NCBI GenBank assembly: GCA_958298945.1
Contig: OY282606.1
Location: forward strand, 25,765,740 to 25,829,739
Source: Atherix ibis
Lineage: Eukaryota; Arthropoda; Insecta; Diptera; Athericidae
Direction: 5' to 3'
Length of the DNA stretch: 64,000 nt
This document shows positions 46,831 to 57,860 of this stretch, in pieces (the first letter of the stretch is position 1; every line of letters begins with the position of its first letter). Under the pieces are notes generated by a model. It was not told where the DNA came from and ran no database searches. It was given only the letters and a program-made list of their open reading frames with translations. A program made the position numbers and the translations under genes.

Positions 46831-49252
46831 CGTATATTTCGCAGTTATATAATAAGGATAAAAATCTTAATCTTAAAAATTAAATATAATTTTTCAAAGA
46901 AAATATGTTTCCTTTTGCAAAAAAAAAAAGAAAAAAAAATACTATAGGGCATAAAATAATTATGTAACACTTTTAAATGAGATCTTTTCGCAAACATTTT
47001 TAATTTTCACGCATTTTAAATCGAGTTTTACAAATAATAGCCCTTAAAATAGAAGTACGAATATATGAACATATATATAAGGGTAGTCTTTCGATTGCTG
47101 TTGATTGTTCATAGAAAGTATATAGTTCTCCACTCGAGCTCTTATTTGCATTTTCTTGTTGGTTTTTGTTGATCATTTTATGCTCATTCATAAAGTGCTT
47201 ATACATACTAAGTACAAAGTTCTTCTTTCTTAAATGGAAATATTTTTTAAAAAAATGGAAAAAATTCAAGTTGAAAATTTACCTGTACTATTTACTAGGA
47301 TGAGTATATCTTTGTACATATACCAACGTACGTGTAGTTAGGTGGATAGAAAGTTGACGACAAACTTAATCTATAACAGGGAAGGTCTAGTAGGATGTAG
47401 AAGGCTTTAAAATGGAAATGAAAATATTTCAAGAGGCTTAATGTGAAAATCCCTAAAAGACGTCTTTTATAAAAGTCACCCTGTTTCGAGAAGATGAAAG
47501 GGTTAAGCCTTCTTGTGTACATTTCGCTGATGCGGTAATACAGATGAATTTTAAGTTTTGTATGTGCGAGCTTGATCCATTTTGATGATATGGGCGCATT
47601 CAAGTCACGGCTTAAACCGAATTTATGCGTTGCCATCTACTCTGAATAAGATACGATGAATAAAGGCCAAATTCAAAACTCTCTAAAGAGAAACAAAAAA
47701 ACAAACAAAAAAAACAACAACAACAACAACAACAAGAACATAAAAATAAGATAGATACGAGAGAGGAAAAAAAACTGGAAAAGATATACGAGAAAATTTT
47801 TTTCTAGATATGTAAGGGAAACGTGACCGAGATTTTTTCCTCTCATCATTATCCTGTTCGTTGTCAGTATTGTCAGTGTTTTTATCCTTCATCATATAAA
47901 CGAGTATGGAGAACCCTTGATTCTACTACTCATCCTTTATAATAAAGTGAAACTTTGAATGTCTTCAATGTCGCAATTAGTGATAGTGTGATATTCAGTC
48001 CAACACTGAAATGCCAGCAGCTTTTGTATATACACATTATACATACAGACACCACTCTTTATGTGTATTGTTGTTGATTTTGTGAATTTTTCAAGGAAAC
48101 CAACATTTGAGCTATGCAAAACTTCAGATGCGTTGTTAACAATGATAAGGAGATAGTGATGAGTATTATTAAATTTTTGTTTTTAAACATTTTTAAATTC
48201 AATGTTAACGAAAGTGTTATTCTTGAAAGAGATTTTTCCTCCTCGTTATAAAAAAAAATTTTAACACCTTATTCAAAATTGAAGATTTTCTTTTGTTTTT
48301 GTTTTTGTTTTTCAAAAAGTTGTACTGGAAAAAAAATTTTTAACGAATTTAAAGCTAAAAATTCTAGGTGTAAAAAATGTGTGATGAAAAAAAAATTATG
48401 ATTCTAGATTGAAAAGGTGTGAGATGATCAAATTGAATTTAGAATAGAAGAAATTTTCTCTTATAGCGCATGTACTCGTACGTGTTAAAAATACATTCTT
48501 TTGTGTTAATTTTATACTTTCTACTATGGAAAACTATTTCCACATATACATATGCATATGGTTTCTTTTTAAAAGAAGAATGAAGTAGAGATGTTTTTTT
48601 TCTTCTTCTTCATTTATTCCTATATGAATTGAAATATTTTCATATATGGTTTCGCATTTACTATAAAAGCTAAAATCTATAAATATGTATACAGAAATCC
48701 ATAGTTAGATACCTTTTATTTATGAATAAGATTATTAAGATAATTTAATTTTATATTTTTTTAAAAGGATAGAAAATGTTACCTAAAGAATCCTTTACAA
48801 ATAGGTATTTACCTTTTGATCGATTTTTCTACCCTTAAATAATTGGTTACATTTCTTTCGTAGACTCCTTCTTTTTTCTTCCCAATTATTTAACTATTGT
48901 AATTTTATCTTTTAAATTCCCACTAGATTTATTATTTATTTAGAATAGAATTTCTTATTTTCTTTCATATAATATAGGTATAATTTGGCTAAAATTATTT
49001 TTAGCACAACGAATTTTACTAAGAAAATATATCCCATGTCATTTAATAAAAATTTGCATATTTTCTGCAGGTACAAGAAATAACAATAATAAATGTTTAA
49101 AAATAAATTTATTTTAATATAATTTTTTTTTGTATTTTTAAATAGAATGATTTAGTATTTTTTAAAAAATAATATCTAACAAATCAATAATATAGGCTGT
49201 TTTTGGTTAAAGTGGTGATTAAATTAAGTCTCTTTGAATATAAATAGCTTTA
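46831..49252. other. A+T-rich DNA, one unidentified frame
   Basis: Contains a CAA microsatellite near 47716-47735 and otherwise A/T-rich sequence. The segment at 47300-47640 is more balanced and is listed separately. Confidence 0.45.
47295..47636 (-). CDS. unidentified 113-codon open frame
   Basis: ATG at 47636 gives MATHKFGLSRDLNAPISSKW, followed by a basic region (YYRISEMYTRRLNPF, GDFYKRRLLG) and a more hydrophobic Phe/Leu-rich second half. It is less A+T-rich than neighbouring DNA. I recognise no family and no splice pattern. It may be an exon, a promoter-proximal upstream frame, or chance. Confidence 0.2.
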   Translation of the reverse strand: MATHKFGLSRDLNAPISSKWIKLAHTKLKIHLYYRISEMYTRRLNPFIFSKQGDFYKRRLLGIFTLSLLKYFHFHFKAFYILLDLPCYRLSLSSTFYPPNYTYVGICTKIYSS

Positions 49253-50770
49253 TTATCCGTTTTGTAGTTTGAAAACTATAACTTTGTCATTGAATGACTA
49301 ATAAGCATATTTATTATTAAAGATATTATTTATTTAGCTAAAAGTTTGCCATATTATATTATAAATTACATAAGCACTAATAAATGCGTTTAAATTATAA
49401 AAATAATTGATTGGTGGCTATATACGAGGTCTGTTCAAAAAGTATCGCGAATTTTGAATTTCCGCGGGTTACTTTTTGATTTTCGATTTTTTTGTGGCGT
49501 TATATTGGTACTCATATCTCTCACTTATACCGACAAGTTCGGCCATTTTGAATGTTCAGTTAATTTTTGACAGCTGCTTTGCTTGCACTTGTTTTGGCTC
49601 GTCTTCGATTTTTGCCTATTTTCGACCAAAAACTGCATCGCCTTAACATTGCTGATGAACTGTTAGACTCTGTCTGCGACGACCTAAATTTGCTCCAGAG
49701 GGTCATAACTTGTGACGAATCATGGGTTTATGGTTATGACGTGGAAACCAAAGGTCAATCATTCCAATGGAAGCTGCCGCTCGAGCCAAGAGCGAAAATA
49801 GCGCGCCAAGTTCAGTCGAATGTGAAGGTTTTGCTTACAGTTTTCTTCGATTTCAGGAGCGTGGTGCATCATGATTTCTTGCCACAGGGTAGAACGGTAA
49901 ATAAGGAATATTATCTGCAAGTGATGCGCAAGTTGCGCGAAGCAATTCGCCAGAAAAGCCCGGATTTATGGAAGAACAAAATTGGCTTTTGCACCATGAT
50001 AACGCCCCTGCTCACGCATCGTTGCTTTTTGGCAAATTTTTGGCCAAAAAAAACATACTTATAATGCCGTAGCCACCGTATTCCCAAGATATGGCTCCCT
50101 GTGACTTTTTCTTGTTCCCGAAACAGATTCTTTGATCCATTTTTTGGAATGGGCAAAAATTAAAGACGAGCCAAAACACGTGCAAGCAAAGCAGCTGTGA
50201 AAAATTAACTGAACATTCAAAATGGCCGAACTTATCGCAATAAGTGAGAGACATGAGTACCAACATAACACCACAAAAAATCGAAAATCGAATATACGTA
50301 ACCCGCGGAGATTCAACTGGGACAGCCCTCGTATATGAGGTTCAATTTTCACTTGGTAGACATATCAATTAGCAAAATTGTGTCTCATATATGTATGTGG
50401 CTCTAAAATCTCTAAATAACTATGGAAAAGCATAGTTACTTATAAATTTTAGAGCCACATATATAACAGATTTTTTTTTATAAAAATTAACTATCTGGTG
50501 TGGATTTTGGTCTCAAAAATATTAGTTTCGTCGATATTTTTTTAAACAATAAAGAAGAAGATATCATTTTTTTGTTTGCCCTAAACTTAAATATTTTAAT
50601 CTGAAGTATATATAATTTTAATAAAATAATACTATAAACTATATAAAAATATTTAAAAACTAACATCTATCAATTAATAGTCGAATTACACCCCCGAAAT
50701 ATGCGAAATAGTTATAAAATATTACCCCTAAAAGATTGTGTTCTACAAAAAAAATTTTCATACATTTTTA
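49253..50770 (+). repeat. degenerate TTATCC-family repeat split by a palindromic mariner
   Basis: The 5' end TTATCCGTTTTGTAGTTTG is at 49253; the copy runs to the insertion at 49424 and resumes at 50332 with a translated EVQFSLGRHIN-QNC block, the counterpart of the first catalytic region. It then continues to the conserved 3' block near 50683 (CGAATTACACCCCCGAAATA). Confidence 0.65.
49425..50331 (+). mobile_element. palindromic mariner derivative, copy 4
   Basis: 907 bp, CGAGGTCTGTTCAAAAAGTA at 49425, inverse tip at 50331 (CGAGGGCTGTCCCAGTTG, more diverged), TA at 49423-49424 and 50332-50333. Core transposase on the plus strand, 49620-50064, is the best-preserved of the four: DQKLHRLNIADELLDS, ITCDESWVYGYDVETKGQSF (first Asp kept), RQVQSNVKVLLTVFFDFRS and LPQGRTVNKEYYLQVM, then a frameshift near 49980. 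The deletion of 35-40 residues near GTWCIM in copies 2 and 3 is absent, so copy 4 is closer to the ancestor of the derivative. Confidence 0.9.
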
Positions 50771-51232
50771 AGCAACAGAAATTTTATCATTAAATCGAAA
50801 TTTTAAATATGTTTAATATAAAATTTACTTTTCAAAGTAGAAAATGAATGGAAAAATTAAAAATAATATGGAATGTTTTTATTCGCAACAATTTTTGTAT
50901 AAATTTTTTAAATTATCGAACTTTTCTAATCATAATTAAATCAATCGATGATAAGTCTTTTCATAGTGGATAAGTTGATATCAAAAAGAGTTTGGAAGTT
51001 AAAATCAATTCAGCAAATATGATAGAAATCATTTACACCTGACTTAATCCAAATAGAGAATTATCGTATACCAGTCCGATAATTCTATTCAGAAAAGGGT
51101 AAAATAGCTAATCGTATTCAAAGAGTGTCAATATTCATAAAAGGGAAATTTACAAAATGTTATCAAAGAGGAAACGTTTCACTATTCTCCAATAGGTAAT
51201 ACCTAAAAATCACTTCTCATCTCCACCATAAG

Positions 51233-51852
51233 TTAGTTATCTACAAAAATAATAATAACAACAGCAACATTGGCAATACTAACGATTATTCGAACATATC
51301 GTTTGAACATTTAACGGAAAGTCCTGAGTATGATCATCACCCTTACAGATGTCACAGTCCCATCCATCTACTGGTAATAAATAAGTTAGCTTCTTAGTTA
51401 AACGACTCGTGCAGTTTTCATATAAATGCCTGGTATCAACATTTCATAGACTTTTCCTATTAGAGCTTATCTCTATCCCCTTACATAAGACTCGAAAATT
51501 GTAAATTTGTATTCACAATCCATCTTGATGTGTAGTGGTCACGTAAGAAAAAATAGGATAAATTTTCCATTTAACCCGAGAGACACTATCTCAATTTAAG
51601 GGCTTGAAATTCGGACATACAATATTATTTAAGCCTTCCTTCCATAGTATACAAAAATTTATTGTGTTTTTATATCTTTTCTCAAAATAATTACAGTCTC
51701 TATCTGAAAATAACAACCAACTTATCTACGGGCAACAAACGCATTTATTTAGTTACTATCCGTTTACAATTTCATATGTATTAGGTTAAGTCTTTGAGAA
51801 CATAAATCTTTTTACTCGCTCACACGATCAGAATACTACTAAATATATTGAC

Positions 51853-51889
<37 letters not shown>

Positions 51890-52225
51890 AAAATCTCTTA
51901 ATAGTATTATTATTATTATTATTATACTAACCAAAATTGTAAGAGTATATATTTATAGAACTTACCAGACAATCCAGCTGCTGTTAATATCCGAGGCCGT
52001 TTATTTTCACACCATCCACTGTAACTAAATAGTATTTATGATGTACTGGGTATACGTCACCGTTTGTCCAAATACAACAACACTTTATTTATTTAGACTA
52101 AATGAAAAAATTTCGTGTCACTTTTACACACAGATCAACAATACCAGCTGCAGTTTAATTGCCAACAAAAATCATATAAAAAGCTCACGTTTTACGTATA
52201 CACTTTTATTGATAAACCAATAAAT
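51233..52225 (+). other. cluster of exon-like open segments, strand uncertain
   Basis: On the plus strand four open segments bounded by AG and GT keep phase with each other: up to 51373 (NNNNNSNIGNTNDYSNIS, ESPEYDHHPYRCHSP), about 51703-51788 (SLSENNNQLIYGQQTHLF), 51969-52020 (NPAAVNIRGRLFSHHP) and about 52101-52225 (LNEKISCHFYTQ, ending in a stop). One donor, at 52021, is weak. The minus strand offers a rival: 52018-51966 (GWCENKRPRILTAAGLSG) with a strong acceptor and a GTAAGT donor, also open into the next segment. Asn-rich composition in A+T-rich DNA makes chance possible. No family recognised. Confidence 0.15.
51858..51925. repeat. (TA)n and (ATT)n microsatellites
   Basis: A long TA tract (about 51858-51892) followed shortly by seven ATT units (about 51905-51925). 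They lie within a putative intron of the exon-like cluster. Confidence 0.9.
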
Positions 52226-54519
52226 CCGTATCTGCTATTTTATAACTATATATTTTGCAATAATAATATTCAATTTATATATATATATTTATAGACAAGC
52301 AAAATATTGTCTTATCATCAAAAGGGAAATATAATAAAAGTCCAAAAAAAGGGAAAAGGAAAAAAATTTGATATTGTATAAAAATGAATTTAGATAAAAA
52401 TTGATTAATGAAAATAATGATTTGTCAAAAGGGTAGAAAAATTTTCTGGTAACTATCCTGATTTATTTCTATCATCAACGATGATAGAAATATGATATAG
52501 AATCATCCCTTTTTTAAAAGTACGTCTGCTTCTTATTGTTTTTTTTTTTTTTTTAAATTTAATTGAACATAAAAGAGAAGAGATGGACAAATTCGTGAGC
52601 AAAATATTTTTAAAATAATATATTTTTTCCTCTTTTATCATATTTTTTTTACACTCTATACTAGTATAAGGATGATTAAAGTTGATTTCAAAGAATGAGT
52701 ATTAGTATATGTATGTATGTATGTATGTGAACATAAGGTCCTATTAAATATTTTTAATAGTCTTGATCAGTTTTTCCTCTATACATCTGCATATGGTATT
52801 ATATGTGTACTAATTGTATGCGAATCGTAGAAGAGCAGAAAATTAGGAAGTAAAAAAAAGGACATTTGGAAGAAAATCCTAGCGCATGGATAATAGAAAA
52901 ATCCCCCATACAACGATAACTGAATGAATACGTTCGCTCCTGACTAAACATATATATACACCAACACATGCGTAATCAGAAAGAGAAACTTTTAAAGTTT
53001 TCTTTTTGACTTTATACAAAAATGTGCGCTGCTAGTGCGTGCACATGAAATTATTTTTTTTTTTCTTTATAAAAGTAATTCCCAAAAATTCATTTATGGA
53101 CACTAAAACACCCACACTTTTCCAATCCAATATACACACGCATCCATATTAACTTAGTTTTCACTTCGATTTGATAAAATTAGTGTCGGTTTCCTTTTTG
53201 CTCTCTTTGTTGGAGCAATTTTCAAAGATTTGAAATTACAGTCATAAATTTACAGCTAAAAGTTGTTATTTTGCCAAAAATTTTCGGAAAAAAAACTAAA
53301 CAATAAAATTTATTGGAAAATATTGGAAAATTTGTTGGGAAAATTTTCTTTTTCTCATTTGAGTTGTGATATTTTCAAATTAAATTTGTTTTTGTTGTTT
53401 TGTGTCTAAGGAAAAAAATAACTATACCCAAAATTAATGATTTTCTAGTCGGCTTGGAGATAGGAAAACTCCTTTTGCCATCTCTTCATATTGAAAAATA
53501 TACGTATGTGTTTGGAGAGGGGGGGAGGTGGTGTAGTTAGATAATTTTCAGTCACATTTATTATTTCTCTCATTTTCCAACATAGAATTTTCCTCCATAA
53601 CGCGGTGAGCATTTTACTATCTATTCAGTTTAGTATGTTGAGAAAATTCGTGAGTCAGTAGTATCAGTACTGAATGAGTTAACATTGATTGATTTTTCCT
53701 CTCATATCAAAAATTATCTTAAAATTGGTTATTTAATAAAAAAAAATTAAAGAAAAATCAAGAAAAAAAAATTAAAAATTTAATAACTAAATTTAATATT
53801 AACACAAAAAAAAAATTGTTTCAAATTAAAAACTAAATTTAATATTAACACAAAAAAAAAATTGTTTCATTTCCAATAAAAAAATATAATTCTCTCTCAC
53901 AAATTTGTCACGTTTTTCTATAATTTTTTTTCTCTTTTTCTTATTGAAAATAAATTCTTAGTTTTATTATAATTTATTTCCATATAAAATATCAATTTTT
54001 ATAAATAGTTAATTTAAATAGAGTACTTTTCTTTCTAAAAATTTCACAATAAAGTCAAAAAAAACTTCACTTAAAATAATATTTTAAAAAAAAACACACT
54101 TTTCTTAGGTATTTTATTTAAAAATACTATAGTTTTTCTAGGCATATTATTTAATATTGTTTTTTTTGTTGTTGTTGTTATTATTTGTTCGATGGTCTCT
54201 ATTAGCAACACAACCCTAATTTTTGTTTACCTTAAATAATTACTCTCAACAAACTATACCTAACAGTCAAATGATTTTAATAACCTTTGAAATTCTTAAC
54301 ATTGAAATTTGGTAAAAAAATTAAATTATTTAAGGTAAACCTAGAACCACTACCGAAAATAATTTTGCCATTTTATTTTCTTTATAAAAAACAAACTATA
54401 AAATTACTACTAATATTAAATGAAAAGAAGGAAAAAAAATTAGCAAAGCTCACAGATAATGTATTAAAAAAAATGTTTAATTATTGATGGAAATTATTAT
54501 TTACATAATGTTTTTATAT
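52226..54519. other. A+T-rich DNA with microsatellites
   Basis: Contains a TATG-type microsatellite at about 52707-52728 and long A runs near 53750-53870, including a duplicated ~50-bp block (AATTTAATATTAACACAAAA at ~53790 and ~53837). A TTCAGTTT arthropod-initiator-like string at about 53625 is not enough to call a promoter. Confidence 0.5.
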
Positions 54520-55300
54520 CGAGAATTATATCCAAATCAGTTCAGTATGATTTTTACACAGAAAATAATTGATTTTAATGGAATTTGAAGTTTTTGCGTT
54601 GATTTGAATCGACTTAACGCGGCGAACTTGTCGATTCAATATTCTCTTTTTGACTGGGTCTGGTCTGGAAAATTTGCCAAAATGTGCCAATGTGTTGTCG
54701 ATTCGTTTAAGTGAATGTACAATCGGTGTATATGTATTTATAATCGCCAACTTGGATACGATTTGTGAATGTTACTAGAGTGGTGAAAATCGTATAGGAT
54801 TCGTTGTGGGGTGGTAGTAGTGCATATGTTATATTTGTTCGAATAGCGATACATATTCATGCATAAGTGGAAGAGTATGAAAATGAAGCTTTTCCATTGA
54901 ATCGGTACCGAAATGGGCTTTTCTCCCTGTAAATTTTCCAAAAAGCACCAGCCGTTGTCTCCTCAGAATTTTCCAAAAAGCACCAGCCGTTGTCTTCCTC
55001 ACGCATATTCTAATATTTTCTCATATGAACTTATGCAACTGGAACAGAAATATTATATTGGACATATATCCAGAATGCTATGCAATCGAACTCTGGGTCA
55101 TTTCTGCGCAATCTCGCTATCGTGGAACTCTTGTTATTCCAATAAAATATGGCATGGTTTTTCGGGAATATTATCTCTCTCTCAGACAGAAGTACTCAAT
55201 AATCAGTACACGACTACGTAACAACGTCAGCTTCAATATTGACAACGCCATAGTTTCTTACGTAGTATTATCCTTAATATTATTATTGTCATAAAATGTA
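54520..55300. other. base-balanced region with overlapping unidentified frames
   Basis: Less A+T-rich than its surroundings. The plus strand has two overlapping frames, 54913-55221 and 55025-55294 (the latter with SAQSRYRGTLVIPIKYGMVF); the minus strand has 54750-54526 (LKRIDNTLAHFGKFSRPDPV). None resembles a family I know. The composition suggests former or present function, for example an exon, a long untranslated region or an unrecognised mobile element. Confidence 0.3.
54930..54999 (+). repeat. ~36-bp direct duplication
   Basis: AATTTTCCAAAAAGCACCAG and the following CCGTTGTCT occur twice in tandem, at about 54933 and 54968, with identical sequence over about 30 bases. Confidence 0.85.
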
Positions 55301-56387
55301 TAAATCGTAATACTACTACCTACTAATGATTATTTATGTTATCGCTGCAAGTGAATGCTCTCTTCATTGCAATCGTGTAAAAAAGCGCATCAAAGCTCTG
55401 CTCTGACGTCTGAATATACATTTTTTTCAATTCATTGAATTTTCAACCCTCGCAGAAAAGAATTTTCCTTAACAACTTATCTTTCTCAATCATAAACACT
55501 CTTCCAAAGTCTAGATAACTTTTATTATCTAAAATGGAGTAAAAAAATCACTATACGATGGATACTAACAGCTTTTCGAATATGGCACATGTTCATTATT
55601 TAACCTGAAAGATTATTAATTTATTAGATTTTCGCCAAAATGTATTCTTCTTATTCAAGAAACCATAATAATCAATTCTAAATTATTTACAAAAAGAAAA
55701 TATGCTGTAAAAAAAAACCAATACAAATAATTAATAAACGATGACAATTCTTAAAATAAACCTATGTAAAAAAATATGAATTTTATTAGATATTATTTTT
55801 AATAAATTAGAACATGACTCACAACATAGCATTTTATATATGTACAATAGAAAAACATAACCATTTTATGATAAAATTTTTTTTATTGTATTTAAAATAG
55901 AAAAGCGTACCTACCACCACAACCAATCTGAAATATTGCTATTTATTTGGACTTTCGAAAATAAAATAAACAATATTCGTGACAAAATAGACATTTTACA
56001 TGGTAACAAAAATTATTTATCGAAACATTATTGAACTGCTCCGCCAAATCAATAAAAATTGTTATATTCGCCGTATAATTGTCAATATTTTTTTAATATT
56101 ATTTTTTTTTAAGGGTATATAAATAAGTAACGTAATAAAAATATTTTACATTTATGCGTATAATTTTCTGTAAACAACTTCCTTTTTTTTATTATGGGAT
56201 TTTTTATTTTTGTTATTTTAATAATTTATAACAACTGCTAAATAAGGGGGGGGGGGGGGTTATTAGTACAAATGTAAGCAAAATTTTTTTATTTGATTTT
56301 TCTAGAGTATGTTACAAAAATTATAAATTTTCATAAAATAAATCTAATAAAGGACAAATCTACTCTGAGCAGACAAGAACTAAGGGA
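55301..56387. other. A+T-rich DNA without a recognised gene
   Basis: No coding signal. A run of 12 G at about 56248-56259 is unusual in this composition. Confidence 0.5.
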
Positions 56388-56413
56388 TTATCCATTTTAT
56401 AGTTTGTAAAATA

Positions 56414-57345
56414 AGGGTTTTCCAATAAGAGTGATATGATTTCTAAGTGACGTTTCGGCCATTTGTAAAATGTTATGATCTGTCATTTTTTTCATTGTAT
56501 TCAGTAATATTTTCAATTTCAGCATGAAGAGATATACGCAAGAACAACGTTTAAAAATTATTCAATTTTATTATCAAAATAATCGTTCTCCAATTGCAAT
56601 TTTTTTAAAGAAAATCATCTTCTCCGATGAGGCTTACTTTCATCTGAGTGGTGCGGTAAATAAACAAAACTGTCGATTCTGGTGCGAATAATATCCACAA
56701 ATTATTCATGAACATTCATTATATTCACCTAAATTGACAGTTCGGTGTGGTTTTTGGTCTGGTGGAATCATCGGTCCGTACTTCTTTCGAAATGAAGCTG
56801 GTAACACCGTTACTGTCAATGAAGAACGGTATAGATCGATGATAACCAACTTTTTATGGCCGAAATTGGAAGAAGTTAATCTTGAAAAAATATGGTTCCA
56901 ACAAGACGGGGCTACGTGCCACACAGCACGTGCAACAACCGAATTATTGCGAGAAAAGTTTGGAGATTCGATTATTATTTCAAGAAATTGTGACATTGAA
57001 TGGCCTCCAAGAAGTTGTGATTTAATAACATTAGACAATTTCTTGTAGGGTTATTCGAAGTCATTGGTCTTTAGCAATAAACCAGACTCTCTTCAAGCTT
57101 TAGAAGTCAATATTGAACGTGCTATTCATGACATACAACTTGATTTAATGGAAAAAGTGCTCGAAAATTGGGTTGATCAAATCCATTCCTGCAAAAGAAA
57201 TCATGGAAGCCATTTGAATGACGTTTTAGTCAGAACTTAATTGTATCGATTGTAATTCACATTAAATAAAAAACATTTGAATTTCCTTAACAATTAGTGT
57301 GTTTTTTTGTTGAAAAGAAATCATATCACTCCTTTTGGAAAACCC
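56414..57345 (+). mobile_element. IS630/Tc1-like element with complete ends
   Basis: Terminal inverted repeats of ~30 bp: AGGGTTTTCCAATAAGAGTG at 56414 and the inverse of GGGTTTTCCAAAAGGAGTGA ending at 57345, both continuing into ATATGATTTC; TA at 56412-56413 and 57346-57347. At 932 bp it has lost the middle of its N-terminal half. Confidence 0.88.
56524..57240 (+). pseudogene. IS630/Tc1-like transposase, two stops and an N-terminal deletion
   Basis: A single frame of 239 codons from MKRYTQEQRLKIIQFYYQNN to a stop at 57238. Only ~25 residues of the N-terminal helix-turn-helix remain before it jumps to KKIIFSDEAYFHLSG (first catalytic Asp). GFWSGGIIGPYFFRNEAGN, IWFQQDGATCHTARA (second Asp) and WPPRSCDLITLDNFL (third catalytic region) follow. 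In-frame stops are at 56689-56691 and 57046-57048, the latter replacing a Trp expected after NFL. It needs no frameshift to read, so decay is recent. Partner at 10588-12450 belongs to the same broad family. Confidence 0.88.
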
Positions 57346-57860
57346 TATTGTCACTGTCAATTAAATATGTTATTTAAGATAAAATATTTTTTGTTTTTAA
57401 ATCTGCTATTTTTTGTTGTGATTTTATTTAACTGTTTAATTAAGTATGGAAGATATGCCAATAGGGTGCTGTAACAGAAGCCCAAAACTTTCGATGAGGC
57501 TCATTTTTCGCTTGGTGGTTCCATCAATAATAAAAATTGCTATATATGGATTTAAAGGTATCCTTGAGAATAAATAAAAATATAACGTGACCGTCAATTC
57601 TGACCTAAGTTAGCATACGTGTGTTTTAATCTAGACAAAACTAAATTTTTTTTTTGACCTATTAGCCAAAATAATAAAGCTTAAAAAATTACTGTTTACA
57701 AAATTTAAATTACAGAACGTTGCACTTTTTTGGAAAAAAAAAATTACCTCAAACTTTAGAACCCGAAATTTTCGAAAATGTCATCAAAAAATTACAGAAC
57801 GAAATGATCGAATCCTGGAAGAAGTCTCCAAAAATAATGGCAAAGTTTATTCAAAATTAA

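Larger units (their letters stand above)
56388..57860 (+). repeat. degenerate TTATCC-family repeat split by an IS630/Tc1-like element
   Basis: The 5' end TTATCCATTTTATAGTTTGT lies at 56388; the copy is cut at 56413 and resumes at 57346. It continues to a FDEAHFSLGGSINNKNCYIW block at about 57490-57550 and the conserved 3' block near 57759 (AGAACCCGAAATTTTCGA). Confidence 0.65.

Noticed and set aside
47683..47895. 70-codon frame with a Val-rich tail
   Set aside because: The hydrophobic tail is the translation of a CAA microsatellite on the other strand, not a membrane segment.
52010..52021. Homeodomain N-terminal arm from the KRPR string
   Set aside because: Only about 18 residues are available and the rest of a homeodomain is not found nearby; the similarity is too short to name.
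53620..53640. Arthropod initiator-like TTCAGTTT
   Set aside because: No TATA box at the right distance, no downstream coding sequence and a short motif expected by chance.
54164..54182. (GTT)n short tract as a coding poly-residue run
   Set aside because: It is a short microsatellite in A+T-rich DNA with no open frame around it.
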